A stretch of DNA of 64,000 nt from Undibacterium sp. GTDB taxonomy: Bacteria; Pseudomonadota; Gammaproteobacteria; Burkholderiales; Burkholderiaceae_D. Position numbers and translations under genes: made by a program. Shown piece after piece: positions 15,660 to 24,562 of this stretch. Position 1 is the first letter of the stretch, and the number at the start of each line of letters is the position of its first letter. The stretch covers positions 99,433-163,432 of the forward strand of contig NZ_JAUSFI010000101.1 in assembly GCF_030651495.1 (NCBI RefSeq), given 5' to 3'. The notes beneath the pieces were generated by a model that made no database searches, was not told the origin of the DNA, and saw only the letters and a list, made by a program, of their open reading frames with translations.

Positions 15660-18210
15660 TTGCCGTATCCAGCACAACCGGCAGCGTCAACAAACGCTGC
15701 AATAATTCGCTGCTGGCCTTGTCTGACGCGCCTCTTTTTAATGAATTTTGCAATACTTCCACCTGCATTTGCAAACGTTCACGCGACAACGCTATCGGGC
15801 TATCGATACCGGATAAAATCTCCAGATGGAGTAAGGCAGAATCAAAATTGGCAGTATTTTTTTGCAATAATTCACGATACTGTTGATCGTCATTTTCCAG
15901 GGCTATTAACGCAGCCTGAAAACGTGCCTCCAGAGCGGCATTCAGTTTGGCTGGCAATTCTTCCAGCGCATTCCAGTCGCTGGAAATTTTTGTTATCTGT
16001 TGCACGGCATTGTCGTCTTTTGCATTTTGAGACAGCATCTGCTCCAATGCCTGACAGACAGACAGCTTGTTAAGACAACACTGTTGAGTCACTTGTCTCT
16101 GCTGATCTAGCAAGATGTCGCTGCGTTTTTTTAATGCCATAACAGCGTTCTGATAGCGCTGTTCGATAGCCGCTTCTTCCGCACGGGGCACTGCCGCGGT
16201 TTTTTTCCAGGTGCTGGCGGTTTGCTGTAGCAATTGATCAACGTTCATGTCTGAGACATCGGCCGCCTGTTCCAATGCGTCGCAAAGCGCCTGTTTGACG
16301 GCGAGATTGTCCTTGCGCTGCGTATCAGCTTCACCTGATGCGAGTTTGCGCTGTGCGAACAAATTATCGCAAGCGGCACGGTACTTTTCCCACAATGCCT
16401 GCTCGTCTTTCCGTCGCAAGGGCACAGAACTGGCCTGGGCTTGCCAGCGTTCCTGCAAGCCACGCAGTTGATCTGTCGCAGCTCTTTGCATTGGATCTAA
16501 GGCATTGACTTCAGCGATCAACGCTTCACGGGCGACGATTTCTTCTTGCCTGCGCTGCTCCAAAGGTAGGCGCAATAACTGTAAGCGAGCTTCAAATTCG
16601 GCATCGAGGCGGGTTTTATGTTTGCGATCGACATGCCCGAGTTTTTTCCAATTTTGTTGTGCCTGCATGCAGAAATTGGCAATCAATTTCCAATCTGGCA
16701 CGCCTTGCAATAAATCAGCGGCACTGGCATTCATCTCAGCGAGCATCGCCTCGGCCGCTGCCAGATTGATTTTTCTCTGTTCTGCCTGCTCTTGAAAATA
16801 CAAGGCTGCCGGTGCATACGCCGTATTGCACGCGGCATCAAAACGTTCCCACAAGTCTTTGCTGGCCGCGCCGCTGGTGGCTTCCATTTCTTTCCAGCGC
16901 TCACGCAATGCGGCTACTTTTTTGGCCAATTCATTGGGTGCCAAAGACAAGGTGGGCAACTCATCCAGCGCTTTAATCAGCTCATCTCTGGAGACATCAC
17001 CACCCCACTTTGCCCATCCCTGCAAATAATTCAGCTCGCTACGCGCCTGAAATAATCGGTTCTTTTGTTCCGCGCTCAAGCCCACCGTTTTGACATCGAC
17101 AGCACGTAACTCCCGGTCAAACTTTCTCGCCGCTTGTACGCTCCCCTGCTCCAGTGCGTCTTCCATGCCCTGTATCGCAGCGATGATCTGCGCTGGTGTC
17201 AGAGCCGGAGAATTTTTCTCGACAGGCAGGCTTTTGACCTGCACCGTTGGCGCCTGGTCGGGAACGGCTGTGTCTGTCGTCAAACCCTCTGCCGAACACA
17301 GCGCTGCCTCACTCTGCATATCGGCCTGTTTGCCGGCCTCGGCTTTGCGTGCTTCGTCTTTTTGGTGTTTTTCTTGTTTTTGCAGCTCTTGTTGCGCTTG
17401 TTTTTGTACTTGTTGTTGCGTGATTTCCCAGCGTTGGCGCTGCTGCTGGATTTTGCTGCTACATTCAGTCACCACACTCTTCGGCAAAGAAGCCGATCCG
17501 GCCTGTGCCAGACAGAAATCCAACTCTTGCTGCCAGGCTGACAGTCGCTGTCCCAGTGATTCCTCGATACCACTCTCATCGACGGTCTCTTGATTGAATT
17601 GATTGAATTGATTGAGTTGATTGAGCAGATCCAGCACGCGTCGCTGCAAGGCCGTTTGCGCCAGCAATTTAACGTCGATGTCATGGCGCAGCTGATCAAA
17701 TTGCGGCTTGAGCAAAGCGGGAAACGCCAGCAAAGCCGCACGGCGTTTATCCAGATCAATCACCTGATTCGATATCAGAGACGCCTGTGCCAGCAGGGAA
17801 CTTGCCTGCTCGATACATAACTGGGCCAGTTGCTCTTGCCGGCTGGTCTGTGCGATCAGATCGAGTCGGGTTTGCATCAGTTTCGCCACGCGTTTGTCGT
17901 TGTTGCGCATCGCTGCCCTGACTTTTTCCAGCCCGCTCTGGCTATGTACCCATTGCGCCGCCTTAAAACGGCCATCGGCAAAATCACAGGCTAGCAGCAG
18001 CTCTATGATTGCTGGCTCATCGTTGCCGATCTGTTCAATCTTGGCCAAAGTCGCCGCCCGCGCCTGCTCCACCTGGTTCTTTTTATTTTCCGCCAACTGC
18101 AAGCTAGCGATTTCACTCGCACTGGGAGTGGATGGCTTGCCAGCGGCTTTGCTAACCGGTTTATCATTTTTAGGACGACGAAAGCTAAACTGCGAGAGAA
18201 ATTCGAACAT
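15613..18210 (-). CDS. DUF349 domain protein
   Basis: An 865-residue, mostly helical cytoplasmic protein with several DUF349 repeats (three-helix units with conserved W..., for example LWERFDAACNTAYAPAALYF and LWEKYRAACDNLFAQRKL). It has a Gln-rich coiled stretch around 290-330. The start at ATG 18210 gives MFEFLSQFSFRRPK, the usual N-terminus of this family in betaproteobacteria; an upstream frame to 18276 is not favoured. The function of DUF349 proteins is not known. A 9-bp microrepeat inside the gene codes QFNQFNQ. The C-terminus is repeated in the 54-bp duplication but the original stop is kept, so the protein is intact. Confidence 0.88.
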   Translation of the reverse strand: MFEFLSQFSFRRPKNDKPVSKAAGKPSTPSASEIASLQLAENKKNQVEQARAATLAKIEQIGNDEPAIIELLLACDFADGRFKAAQWVHSQSGLEKVRAAMRNNDKRVAKLMQTRLDLIAQTSRQEQLAQLCIEQASSLLAQASLISNQVIDLDKRRAALLAFPALLKPQFDQLRHDIDVKLLAQTALQRRVLDLLNQLNQFNQFNQETVDESGIEESLGQRLSAWQQELDFCLAQAGSASLPKSVVTECSSKIQQQRQRWEITQQQVQKQAQQELQKQEKHQKDEARKAEAGKQADMQSEAALCSAEGLTTDTAVPDQAPTVQVKSLPVEKNSPALTPAQIIAAIQGMEDALEQGSVQAARKFDRELRAVDVKTVGLSAEQKNRLFQARSELNYLQGWAKWGGDVSRDELIKALDELPTLSLAPNELAKKVAALRERWKEMEATSGAASKDLWERFDAACNTAYAPAALYFQEQAEQRKINLAAAEAMLAEMNASAADLLQGVPDWKLIANFCMQAQQNWKKLGHVDRKHKTRLDAEFEARLQLLRLPLEQRRQEEIVAREALIAEVNALDPMQRAATDQLRGLQERWQAQASSVPLRRKDEQALWEKYRAACDNLFAQRKLASGEADTQRKDNLAVKQALCDALEQAADVSDMNVDQLLQQTASTWKKTAAVPRAEEAAIEQRYQNAVMALKKRSDILLDQQRQVTQQCCLNKLSVCQALEQMLSQNAKDDNAVQQITKISSDWNALEELPAKLNAALEARFQAALIALENDDQQYRELLQKNTANFDSALLHLEILSGIDSPIALSRERLQMQVEVLQNSLKRGASDKASSELLQRLLTLPVVLDTARMQRLGQILLVSEAL
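17591..17625. repeat. 9-bp microsatellite inside the DUF349 gene
   Basis: TGATTGAAT is repeated almost four times (last units with G for A), reading as Asn-Gln-Phe/Leu repeats on the minus strand. Because the unit is nine bases, copy changes would keep the reading frame. Confidence 0.85.
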
Positions 18211-18387
18211 GGCGGATGGAAAAGTAGGAAAAGAGAAAGCAAGCATCATAACAAGACTTGAGCCCAATGGCAGCATGAAAAATCGTCCCGCGCTCCATAC
18301 GCCAGATACGGCGTCAGGCAGTCACCGAAAGCAAAGCCGCCCGATCATCGGTGAAAACTCAACGTATGCCCCCTCGCTCGCGCACTA

Positions 18388-18443
18388 TCCATGCGGGTTT
18401 GCGGGCACCTACCCCTGCAAGCCGCATAAACAGTGCGCGCTGG
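18388..18443. repeat. 56-bp dispersed repeat, copy A (REP-like)
   Basis: The outer 21 bases (TCCATGCGGGTTTGCGGGCAC) and the last 20 bases (GCATAAACAGTGCGCGCTGG) are identical to those of a second copy at 53359-53414; the 15 bases between differ. ATGCGG.TTGC near the start can pair with GCAA.CCGCAT, giving a REP-like stem. It lies upstream of the amidohydrolase gene. Confidence 0.8.
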
Positions 18444-18527
18444 ACGTGCATGCAATTGAGTTTTCTAGTATGTTGACGCCCAGTAGCGATAAATTGAACA
18501 ACGCCCTATTTTCGAGCCAAAAACACC

Positions 18528-19847
18528 ATGAAAAAAATCACTTGCCTGCATCCCCAATGGCTGATCCCGGTAGAGCCGCACGCCACCGTCTTGACGCAGC
18601 ATGCGCTGGTGATGATAGATGACAAAATCACGGCCTTGATACCTAGCGATCAGGCCTATCAACAGTATCCGGACGCAGAGCACCAGATTCTGGCAACCCA
18701 TGCCCTGCTGCCGGGCTTCGTCAACCTGCATGCCCATTCGGCGATGTGTTTACTGCGCGGCCTGGCCGATGATCTGGCGCTGATGGATTGGCTCAATCAG
18801 CACATCTGGCCAGCGGAAAAACAACATGTATCGGATGAATTTGTGTTTGATGGCAGCGTGCAGGCGATGGCGGAAATGATTCGTGGCGGCACCACGACCG
18901 TGAATGATATGTACTTTTATCACGAAGCCGTGGCGCGCGCCGGCATACACAGCGGCATGCGGACCGTGGTCGGTTGCAGCATCCTGGAATTTCCGACCGT
19001 CTACGCGCTTGACGCCGACGACTACCTACGCAAGGCGGTGGCGGCCCAGCAGGCTTTTGCCGGGCAAAACGGGGTGGATTTTACGCTGGCACCGCATGCA
19101 CCTTACACCGTCGCCGATAGCACGTTTAAAAAAGTCATCACGCTGGCCGGGCAATTGCACATCGGTATCCATTGCCACATCCACGAAACCTTGGATGAAG
19201 TTGAGACTAGCTTAAAGGAACATGGCGTGCGCCCGCTGGCGCGCCTACATCAGCTCGGCCTGCTCTCGCCGCAGCTGATTGCGGCCCATGTGGTGCATGC
19301 CAACGATGAGGAAATCGCCTTGCTGCAAAAAACCGGCGTCCATGTCGCACACAACCCTGCCAGCAATTTAAAACTGGCGTCCGGCTTTGCCCGCATCCAT
19401 GCGATGCAAAACGCCAGCATCAACGTCGGCATCGGCACCGATGGCAGCGCCAGCAATAACAAGCTCGACCTGCTGGGCGATTTGCGCATGGCGGCCTTGC
19501 TGGCAAAGGCTGAATCGGGCAATCCTAGCGCCCTCAATGCGCCCGCCGCGCTGGAAATGGCCACCTTGGCCGGCGCCCGGGCGCTCGGCATGGCAGAACG
19601 CATCGGCAGTCTGGTCGCCGGCAAACAGGCCGATATGATCGCGATTGATTTATCCGCGCTGGAAACCCTGCCGCTGTATGACCCGATCTCGCAAATCGTC
19701 TATGCCGCCGGACGCGAGCAAGTCAGCCACGTCTGGGTAGACGGCCGCTGCCTGATGCAGGATAGACAGCTCACTGCCTTGCATATCGGCGCGCTGGAAG
19801 AAAAAGCGCGCTGGTGGCAACAGCGTATCAGCGCCCAACAACAGTAA
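18528..19847 (+). CDS. TRZ/ATZ family amidohydrolase (S-adenosylhomocysteine / 5'-methylthioadenosine deaminase-like)
   Basis: A zinc-dependent deaminase of the amidohydrolase superfamily, 439 residues. Metal and catalytic residues are seen in order: PGFVNLHAHSAM (first His pair), PHAPYTV, HCHIHETLDEVE (third His and Glu), AAHVVHAND (fourth His) and GIGTDGSASNN (Asp). The overall pattern, with LRGLADDLALMDWL and RGGTTTVNDMYF, is that of MtaD-type deaminases acting on methylthioadenosine or S-adenosylhomocysteine; related chlorohydrolases (TrzN/AtzA) cannot be excluded. No clear Shine-Dalgarno precedes the ATG. It stands alone on the plus strand and is followed by a large hairpin and T-run. 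Confidence 0.88.
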   Translation: MKKITCLHPQWLIPVEPHATVLTQHALVMIDDKITALIPSDQAYQQYPDAEHQILATHALLPGFVNLHAHSAMCLLRGLADDLALMDWLNQHIWPAEKQHVSDEFVFDGSVQAMAEMIRGGTTTVNDMYFYHEAVARAGIHSGMRTVVGCSILEFPTVYALDADDYLRKAVAAQQAFAGQNGVDFTLAPHAPYTVADSTFKKVITLAGQLHIGIHCHIHETLDEVETSLKEHGVRPLARLHQLGLLSPQLIAAHVVHANDEEIALLQKTGVHVAHNPASNLKLASGFARIHAMQNASINVGIGTDGSASNNKLDLLGDLRMAALLAKAESGNPSALNAPAALEMATLAGARALGMAERIGSLVAGKQADMIAIDLSALETLPLYDPISQIVYAAGREQVSHVWVDGRCLMQDRQLTALHIGALEEKARWWQQRISAQQQ

Positions 19848-19939
19848 ATGAAAGCCAGCGCCGATGACGGCAGTCAATTTAAAACGAGGGCAAGCCCGCT
19901 AGCACACCGCTAGCGCATATCCCATGCGGCTTTCGGGGG

Positions 19940-20036
19940 TGCCTGCCCGCTCACGCATATCCCATGGGGGTTGCAGGCTAGGCATGCTGAAAACCCGCAT
20001 GGGATATGCGTAAGCGGGCAGGTGCTGATTTTTTTA
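19940..20036 (+). terminator. Long imperfect hairpin with T-run
   Basis: The arm at 19940-19970 (CCTGCCCGCTCACGCATATC...) pairs with 19994-20025 over about 28 of 32 bases, and a run of seven Ts follows at 20030-20036. It can end transcription of the amidohydrolase gene. A third copy of the inner motif CGCATATCCCATG lies just before at 19914, so the structure was probably built from a small repeat. Confidence 0.7.
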
Positions 20037-20050
20037 CAGAGCAATAACGG

Positions 20051-20494
20051 CTACTGCAGCTTCCACAGCGCAAACACCATGACATCCAGCAGCAGCAAGA
20101 TCAGGTAGGGGAAAGCGACCGTCGGGCGCGCCGCATTGTTGGCGTATTCGCACAGCAGGCCCATCGCACTTGGCCGCGTTCTCAGCCACTCGCTATGCAG
20201 CTGGAACGGCTGGCATGCGCCACTATCGTGATGCAAGCCTTGCTTCAAACCTGCTTCCACTTGCAAGATCCGCGCGCCCAGGCGCGCCTGATAGGTTCTG
20301 AATATCCCCTCCTGCAGCCAAAAAATCAGCACAAAGAGCGCTGCCAGGATCAGGTTAAAAGTCAGCATCAATCCTGTGGCAAAGAGCACCAGACACACCA
20401 GTTTGATCAGCAATGCGCCGCGTTCATACTGTTCATATTGGCTTTGTAAGGCTAGCCACTCCTGGCCCAGCATGGGGGTAATGTGCGCGGTCAT
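20051..20494 (-). CDS. Small membrane protein of unknown function
   Basis: A 147-residue protein with two adjacent hydrophobic segments (about 29-63, LIKLVCLVLFATGLMLTF and LILAALFVLIFWLQEG) and one at the C-terminus (about 125-144). Between them is a soluble part with a basic, helical stretch (RTYQARLGARILQVEAG). I do not recognise a characterised family. The gene starts 24 bases after the nucleoside-recognition membrane protein gene, so the two are likely one operon and the product may work with that transporter. Confidence 0.75.
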   Translation of the reverse strand: MTAHITPMLGQEWLALQSQYEQYERGALLIKLVCLVLFATGLMLTFNLILAALFVLIFWLQEGIFRTYQARLGARILQVEAGLKQGLHHDSGACQPFQLHSEWLRTRPSAMGLLCEYANNAARPTVAFPYLILLLLDVMVFALWKLQ

Positions 20495-20518
20495 CGTCAG
20501 AAAATCCTGGTAAAAAAA

Positions 20519-21754
20519 TCAATGGAAAAATAGGTAGGCAACAAAAATCGCCGCCACCACACCGGCAAAATCGGCCAGTAAACCCATGGGTATCGCGTAG
20601 CGGGTCTTGCGTATGCCGACCGAGCCGAAATACAGCGCGACGATATAAAACGTCGTATCGGCCGAGCCCTGAAAAACACAGGCGAGGCGGCCGACAAAGG
20701 AATCGACCCCATAGGTTTTCATGGTATCGACCATCATCGCCTTCGAGCCGCTGCCGCTTAAAGGCTTCATCAGCGCAGTCGGCAAGGCGGGCGTGAAATC
20801 GGTATTGATGCCAAGCTGGGTGAACACCCAGGTAAATCCCGAAACGATCAGGCCCAGGACGCCAGAATTGCGCAAGACGCCAATCGCCACCAGCATCCCC
20901 ACCAGATACGGGATAATCGTCAGTGAAGTCTGGATGCCGCCCTTGGCGCCTTCAATAAATGCCTCGTATACATTGACCCGCTTATGCAACGCCGCCAGCA
21001 TGAAGGCGATGATGACAGAGAACAGCAACAAGTTACTGCTTAGCTTAGAAAACAGCTCAATTTCAGCCCGGCTCATATACTGGCTCAGGTACCAGACCAT
21101 GCCGATGATAAAGGCGCTGATGCCGCCCAACCAGCCCAGCACCACGCCATTGAGCAGATTCAGCCGCTGCCGGATAGCGACGCCGATCAGACCCACTAGC
21201 GTGGCGACATAGGTGGCGATCATGCAGGGGATAAAAATATCCGACGGATCATGCGCGCCCAGCACCGCCCGCTGCGCCATGATCGCCAGCGGGATCAGGG
21301 TCAAGCCGGAGGTATGCAGCACCAGAAACATGATTTGCGCATCGCTGGCTTCCTCCTTGTTGGGATTGAGGCTTTGCAGGCTCTCCATCGCCTTCAGCCC
21401 AAACGGCGTGGCGGCATTATCCAGCCCCAGCAAATTGGCTGAAAAATTCATCACCATGTGCCCGTTGGCGGGATGGTTTTTCGGCACGCCAGGAAAAATA
21501 CGCGCAAAAAAAGGCGCAATGATGCGAGCGATAAAATTCACCACGCCGGCCTTCTCGCCGATATTCATGATGCCGAGCCAAAGCGTCATCACGCCGGCCA
21601 ATGGCAGCGCGATATCCATGACAGCGGTTTTGGCGGAGTCAAAGCTGCCGTCAATAATGCGTTTAAAGATTTCCACGTCGCCCAGAAACAGCCATTGCGC
21701 CAAGGCCGCGATGAAGCCAATCAGAAAGAAGCCAGTCCAGATGGTGTTAAGTGC
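20519..21754 (-). CDS. Nucleoside recognition (gate) domain membrane protein, SpmA-SpmB fusion type
   Basis: A 411-residue membrane protein with two 'nucleoside recognition' gate domains, equivalent to spore maturation proteins SpmA and SpmB joined in one chain. The first half has NFSANLLGLDNAATPFGLKA, the second has LMKPLSGSGSKAMM and FVGRLACVFQGSADTTFY, both typical. In non-sporing bacteria these are predicted transporters of unknown substrate. ATG 21754 (AGG before it) is chosen over a TTG at 21787. About ten membrane segments. Confidence 0.88.
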   Translation of the reverse strand, partial: ALNTIWTGFFLIGFIAALAQWLFLGDVEIFKRIIDGSFDSAKTAVMDIALPLAGVMTLWLGIMNIGEKAGVVNFIARIIAPFFARIFPGVPKNHPANGHMVMNFSANLLGLDNAATPFGLKAMESLQSLNPNKEEASDAQIMFLVLHTSGLTLIPLAIMAQRAVLGAHDPSDIFIPCMIATYVATLVGLIGVAIRQRLNLLNGVVLGWLGGISAFIIGMVWYLSQYMSRAEIELFSKLSSNLLLFSVIIAFMLAALHKRVNVYEAFIEGAKGGIQTSLTIIPYLVGMLVAIGVLRNSGVLGLIVSGFTWVFTQLGINTDFTPALPTALMKPLSGSGSKAMMVDTMKTYGVDSFVGRLACVFQGSADTTFYIVALYFGSVGIRKTRYAIPMGLLADFAGVVAAIFVAYLFFH

Positions 21755-21935
21755 CATGTTGCCTATTGTTAAGTAAATTTGAGCCAAAATTGCGGCGGAT
21801 GCCCGATGAAATCATTGGCGACACCTGAGGTCTTGATACATCTTGTTGCAAATTTTGTGACTCATTGCGCCAATTAAGTCGTCCAGATCGGTCTCTGTAG
21901 CGTTATCAGAGCTAAGCGCATCAAAGGAGCTTAGT

Positions 21936-22433
21936 ATGAAATCGACCCCAATCATTAAAAAATTATTCTTCACCGGCCTGCTTATGTGCGCCGGGTTCAG
22001 CACGCTCGCTACTGCCCATGATCGCGGCTGGGACCGCGATCATGGCTGGCAGCCAAGGCCGGTATATCAGCGTGAAGTGATACGCCCGCACAACTACATT
22101 TATTATCCAGCGCAACAAGTCTATTTTTCGCCCGCCAACAACAACTGGTTTTGGGCCAGCGGCAACGGCTGGCAAGCCGGTGCGCGGCTTCCCGCGTATC
22201 TGAATGTCGACCTGCGCTTAGGCGGCGTTCCGGTCGCATTACGCTCAGAACGTCCCTACATTGAACACGCTTACGTAGAGACCAGCTACGGGCGTCCATG
22301 GCGCGAATCCCATGAGTGGCGACGCTATCAGGATGATAGACACGACTATCGCCGCAATTTTGAGGGTGAACGCGAACATGGCTGGGGGCACGGCTATGGT
22401 CATGACAGACGCCAATGGCGTGATGAACGCTAG
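21936..22433 (+). CDS. Exported His/Arg/Asp-rich protein of unknown function
   Basis: A 165-residue secreted protein: signal peptide with cleavage after TATA at about 27, then HDRGWDRDHGW, a folded core with YYPAQQVYFSPANNNWFW and LPAYLNVDLRLGGVPV, and a charged tail rich in His, Arg and Asp. The core pattern (YYP...VYF.P....WFW..G..W......LP) is common in periplasmic proteins of unknown role in proteobacteria. A strong ribosome binding site (AAAGGAG) precedes the ATG. The His-rich ends could bind metal, but nothing more can be said. Confidence 0.78.
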   Translation: MKSTPIIKKLFFTGLLMCAGFSTLATAHDRGWDRDHGWQPRPVYQREVIRPHNYIYYPAQQVYFSPANNNWFWASGNGWQAGARLPAYLNVDLRLGGVPVALRSERPYIEHAYVETSYGRPWRESHEWRRYQDDRHDYRRNFEGEREHGWGHGYGHDRRQWRDER

Positions 22434-22440
22434 TTGAGCT

Positions 22441-23097
22441 TTAATTTCCGGCTACGCTGGCCGCCATATTGATGGAAAAGCCGAGTATCGCCAAATTGAA
22501 AAAAAAGCTAAGAACCGATTGTCCCAGCACCGTTTTGCGCATCTGTCGGGACATGATCGCCACATCCGAGGTTTGTACCGCTACCGCGATGGTAAATGAA
22601 AAATACAAAAAATCCCAATAATCCGGCAAGGCTTCGTCATCAGGAAAACGCAAAGGACGTTTGTGTGTCGGTGAGCCATAAAACATCAAAGCATAGTGAA
22701 AAGTAAACACGATTGCCAGTAAACACCATGAGCCAAACACCGTTGCCGCGGTTAATATATATTTAAAGAAACGGCTATCCGGGGATAGTCCTTTCATATT
22801 TGATAACTCAAATACAATCGCAATCAGGCTGACGATGGCGCAGAACGATATGATGACTAAGACGGCAACAGCGCCCTCGTCCTCTTGTTGCGCCAACTTG
22901 CGGATATTTTCATGGCTGTCGCTCAGCATCAGCCAGGCCATCAGCACCAGATAAGACCACGCAGCGACGTTCCAGCCGGCTAAAGCGCGTGTCATCAGCC
23001 CCCAATGTGTCGGCAGCAATAAAAACGCTAAAAAACCAAACAAAAAGGTAATCACTAAACGCGGTCGACTGTGGATAAATTTCGTCAAAAAATGCAT
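22441..23097 (-). CDS. DUF1345 membrane protein
   Basis: A 218-residue inner-membrane protein with five hydrophobic segments. Landmarks of DUF1345 are seen: RPRL near the start, WNVAAWSYL, and the C-terminal DFLYFSFTIAVAVQTSDVAI followed by RQMRKTVLGQSVLSFFFN. The last part resembles the pore region of two-TM potassium channels, but lacks a TVGYG filter. The role is not known. ATG 23097 fits the family start; a longer frame to 23169 is rejected. It is convergent with the exported protein gene, with stops 8 bases apart. Confidence 0.85.
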   Translation of the reverse strand: MHFLTKFIHSRPRLVITFLFGFLAFLLLPTHWGLMTRALAGWNVAAWSYLVLMAWLMLSDSHENIRKLAQQEDEGAVAVLVIISFCAIVSLIAIVFELSNMKGLSPDSRFFKYILTAATVFGSWCLLAIVFTFHYALMFYGSPTHKRPLRFPDDEALPDYWDFLYFSFTIAVAVQTSDVAIMSRQMRKTVLGQSVLSFFFNLAILGFSINMAASVAGN

Positions 23098-23282
23098 TGT
23101 AATCGCTCTATCACCAAAAAAATATGCCACCAAAAGTGGATTAAATATATTGCAAAATGCATGAAACACGCAAAGAGTCTGACCGCGTAGTATATAGTAG
23201 ACAGTATGTTATTTATGGACAACAAATAGCCTGGCAATCTGGCGTAAATTTATTACACTGTCACTATGATGAGATCACGATC

Positions 23283-23609
23283 ATGAGCAAGCAGCATCAC
23301 TACTTGTCATTGCATAAAGTTACAGCAGGAATGGTATTAGCTGATAACCTGCTAGATAAGCTTGGCCACGTGCTGTTACCCTCAGGAACAGCCTTAACCG
23401 AAACAATGTTGACGTCTTTGGCTCACCACAATATCCATCAGCTGTCTATTTTAATAGACAATGCGAATGAATCAGAGCATGACTACGCTGGCGAGCGTCA
23501 AATAAAATTGGACCGTCTTGCCATATTGTTCAGGCAGGCGCCTTATGATCCACCCACCAGTACTTTGCTGGCGTATGTGCAAAAATACCGTTCGGGTGGC
23601 GCACTATGA
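23283..23609 (+). CDS. Small protein with the N-terminal module of HD-GYP-type proteins
   Basis: A 108-residue protein from ATG 23283. The sequence VTAGMVLADNLLDKLGHVLLPSG and LTETMLTSLAHHNIHQLSI is the motif that precedes HD or HD-GYP domains in many signalling proteins (GMVLA.D..D..G.LLL..GT.LTE..I..L...GI). Here it exists as a separate gene whose stop overlaps the start of the HDOD gene by four bases (ATGA), so the two are translationally coupled. Most likely it works as a subunit of the HDOD protein; this is inference. Confidence 0.8.
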   Translation: MSKQHHYLSLHKVTAGMVLADNLLDKLGHVLLPSGTALTETMLTSLAHHNIHQLSILIDNANESEHDYAGERQIKLDRLAILFRQAPYDPPTSTLLAYVQKYRSGGAL

Positions 23610-24472
23610 CCCTATTCTCATCAGACAATCTCGATATACACATCTTGCTTGACGATGTCATCAAACAGATCAAGGATTTACCGACCTTGCCGGCGGTTGC
23701 CCAAGATATGCTCAGCAATTTGGATAACGAGGATACCAGTCTCGAGGCGATCTGCGCCAAGGTCGCCGAAGACCAGTCGCTGGCCGCAAAAACTTTAAAA
23801 CTCGCCAATTCTTCTTTTTACGGCACCAATTCAAAAGTAGTGACCTTGCAGCAAGCGGTATCCATGTTGGGTATAAAGAATGTCAAAAATCTCATCCGGA
23901 TGACGATACTGAGCAATAGTTTCCCAGTGTCACGTTGTCGCGGTTTTGATTTTGAGGCATTTTGGCGACATAGCGTTGCGACAGCAATTTGTGCAGAACT
24001 CATCTCGCGTACCTTGCACATGAAGCACGATTTTGCTTTTACTGCAGGGTTATTGCATGATATCGGCAAGCTAGTTTTAGTGACGCGTTTTCCCAAAGAA
24101 TATGCAGAAGTGATCACATTTCAGGCGCGACAGGATTGTCATCTACGGGATGCCGAACAAGCCGTTTTAGGCGTTGACCATGTAGCGGCCGGATTGATAC
24201 TTGCCATCCACTGGCAGTTTTCTGACGCGATTCAGGATGCGATTCGAGGGCATCACGATCCTGACAAAAAAGATTTAAATTCGGTAGCGGCTATCGTGCA
24301 CGTTGCGAACTCTATCGTTCATGCGCTTGATCTCAGTCAGACTAAAAATGATCTGGTTCCCTTGCTGTCGCAAGCCGCTTGGGATACGCTAGCATTAACT
24401 GAAGCCGACTATCTATCGATTTTTCGTGAGACTGAATTACGCTTTGAGGCAATGAATCAAATTTTGCTGTAA
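23606..24472 (+). CDS. HDOD domain signalling protein
   Basis: A 288-residue protein with an HDOD domain at about 20-215. It begins IKDLPTLPAVAQDML, contains LANSSFYG and VSMLGIKNVKNLI, and has FWRHSVATAICAEL and TAGLLHDIGKLVL, where HDIGK resembles the HD-hydrolase motif. HDOD proteins are non-enzymatic scaffold or output modules in signalling, often linked to c-di-GMP or motility. Paralogous to the HDOD protein at 44214. It overlaps the small upstream gene by four bases and is followed after 90 bases by a diguanylate cyclase gene, forming a signalling cassette. Confidence 0.88.
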   Translation: MTLFSSDNLDIHILLDDVIKQIKDLPTLPAVAQDMLSNLDNEDTSLEAICAKVAEDQSLAAKTLKLANSSFYGTNSKVVTLQQAVSMLGIKNVKNLIRMTILSNSFPVSRCRGFDFEAFWRHSVATAICAELISRTLHMKHDFAFTAGLLHDIGKLVLVTRFPKEYAEVITFQARQDCHLRDAEQAVLGVDHVAAGLILAIHWQFSDAIQDAIRGHHDPDKKDLNSVAAIVHVANSIVHALDLSQTKNDLVPLLSQAAWDTLALTEADYLSIFRETELRFEAMNQILL

Positions 24473-24562
24473 GCAAGCGCCATTTACGCCAATCGAAGAA
24501 TGTCGTCATCACGCCCTTTTCGATTAACCAATATTGAATAAAAAAATTATTCTTCTCTGTTC

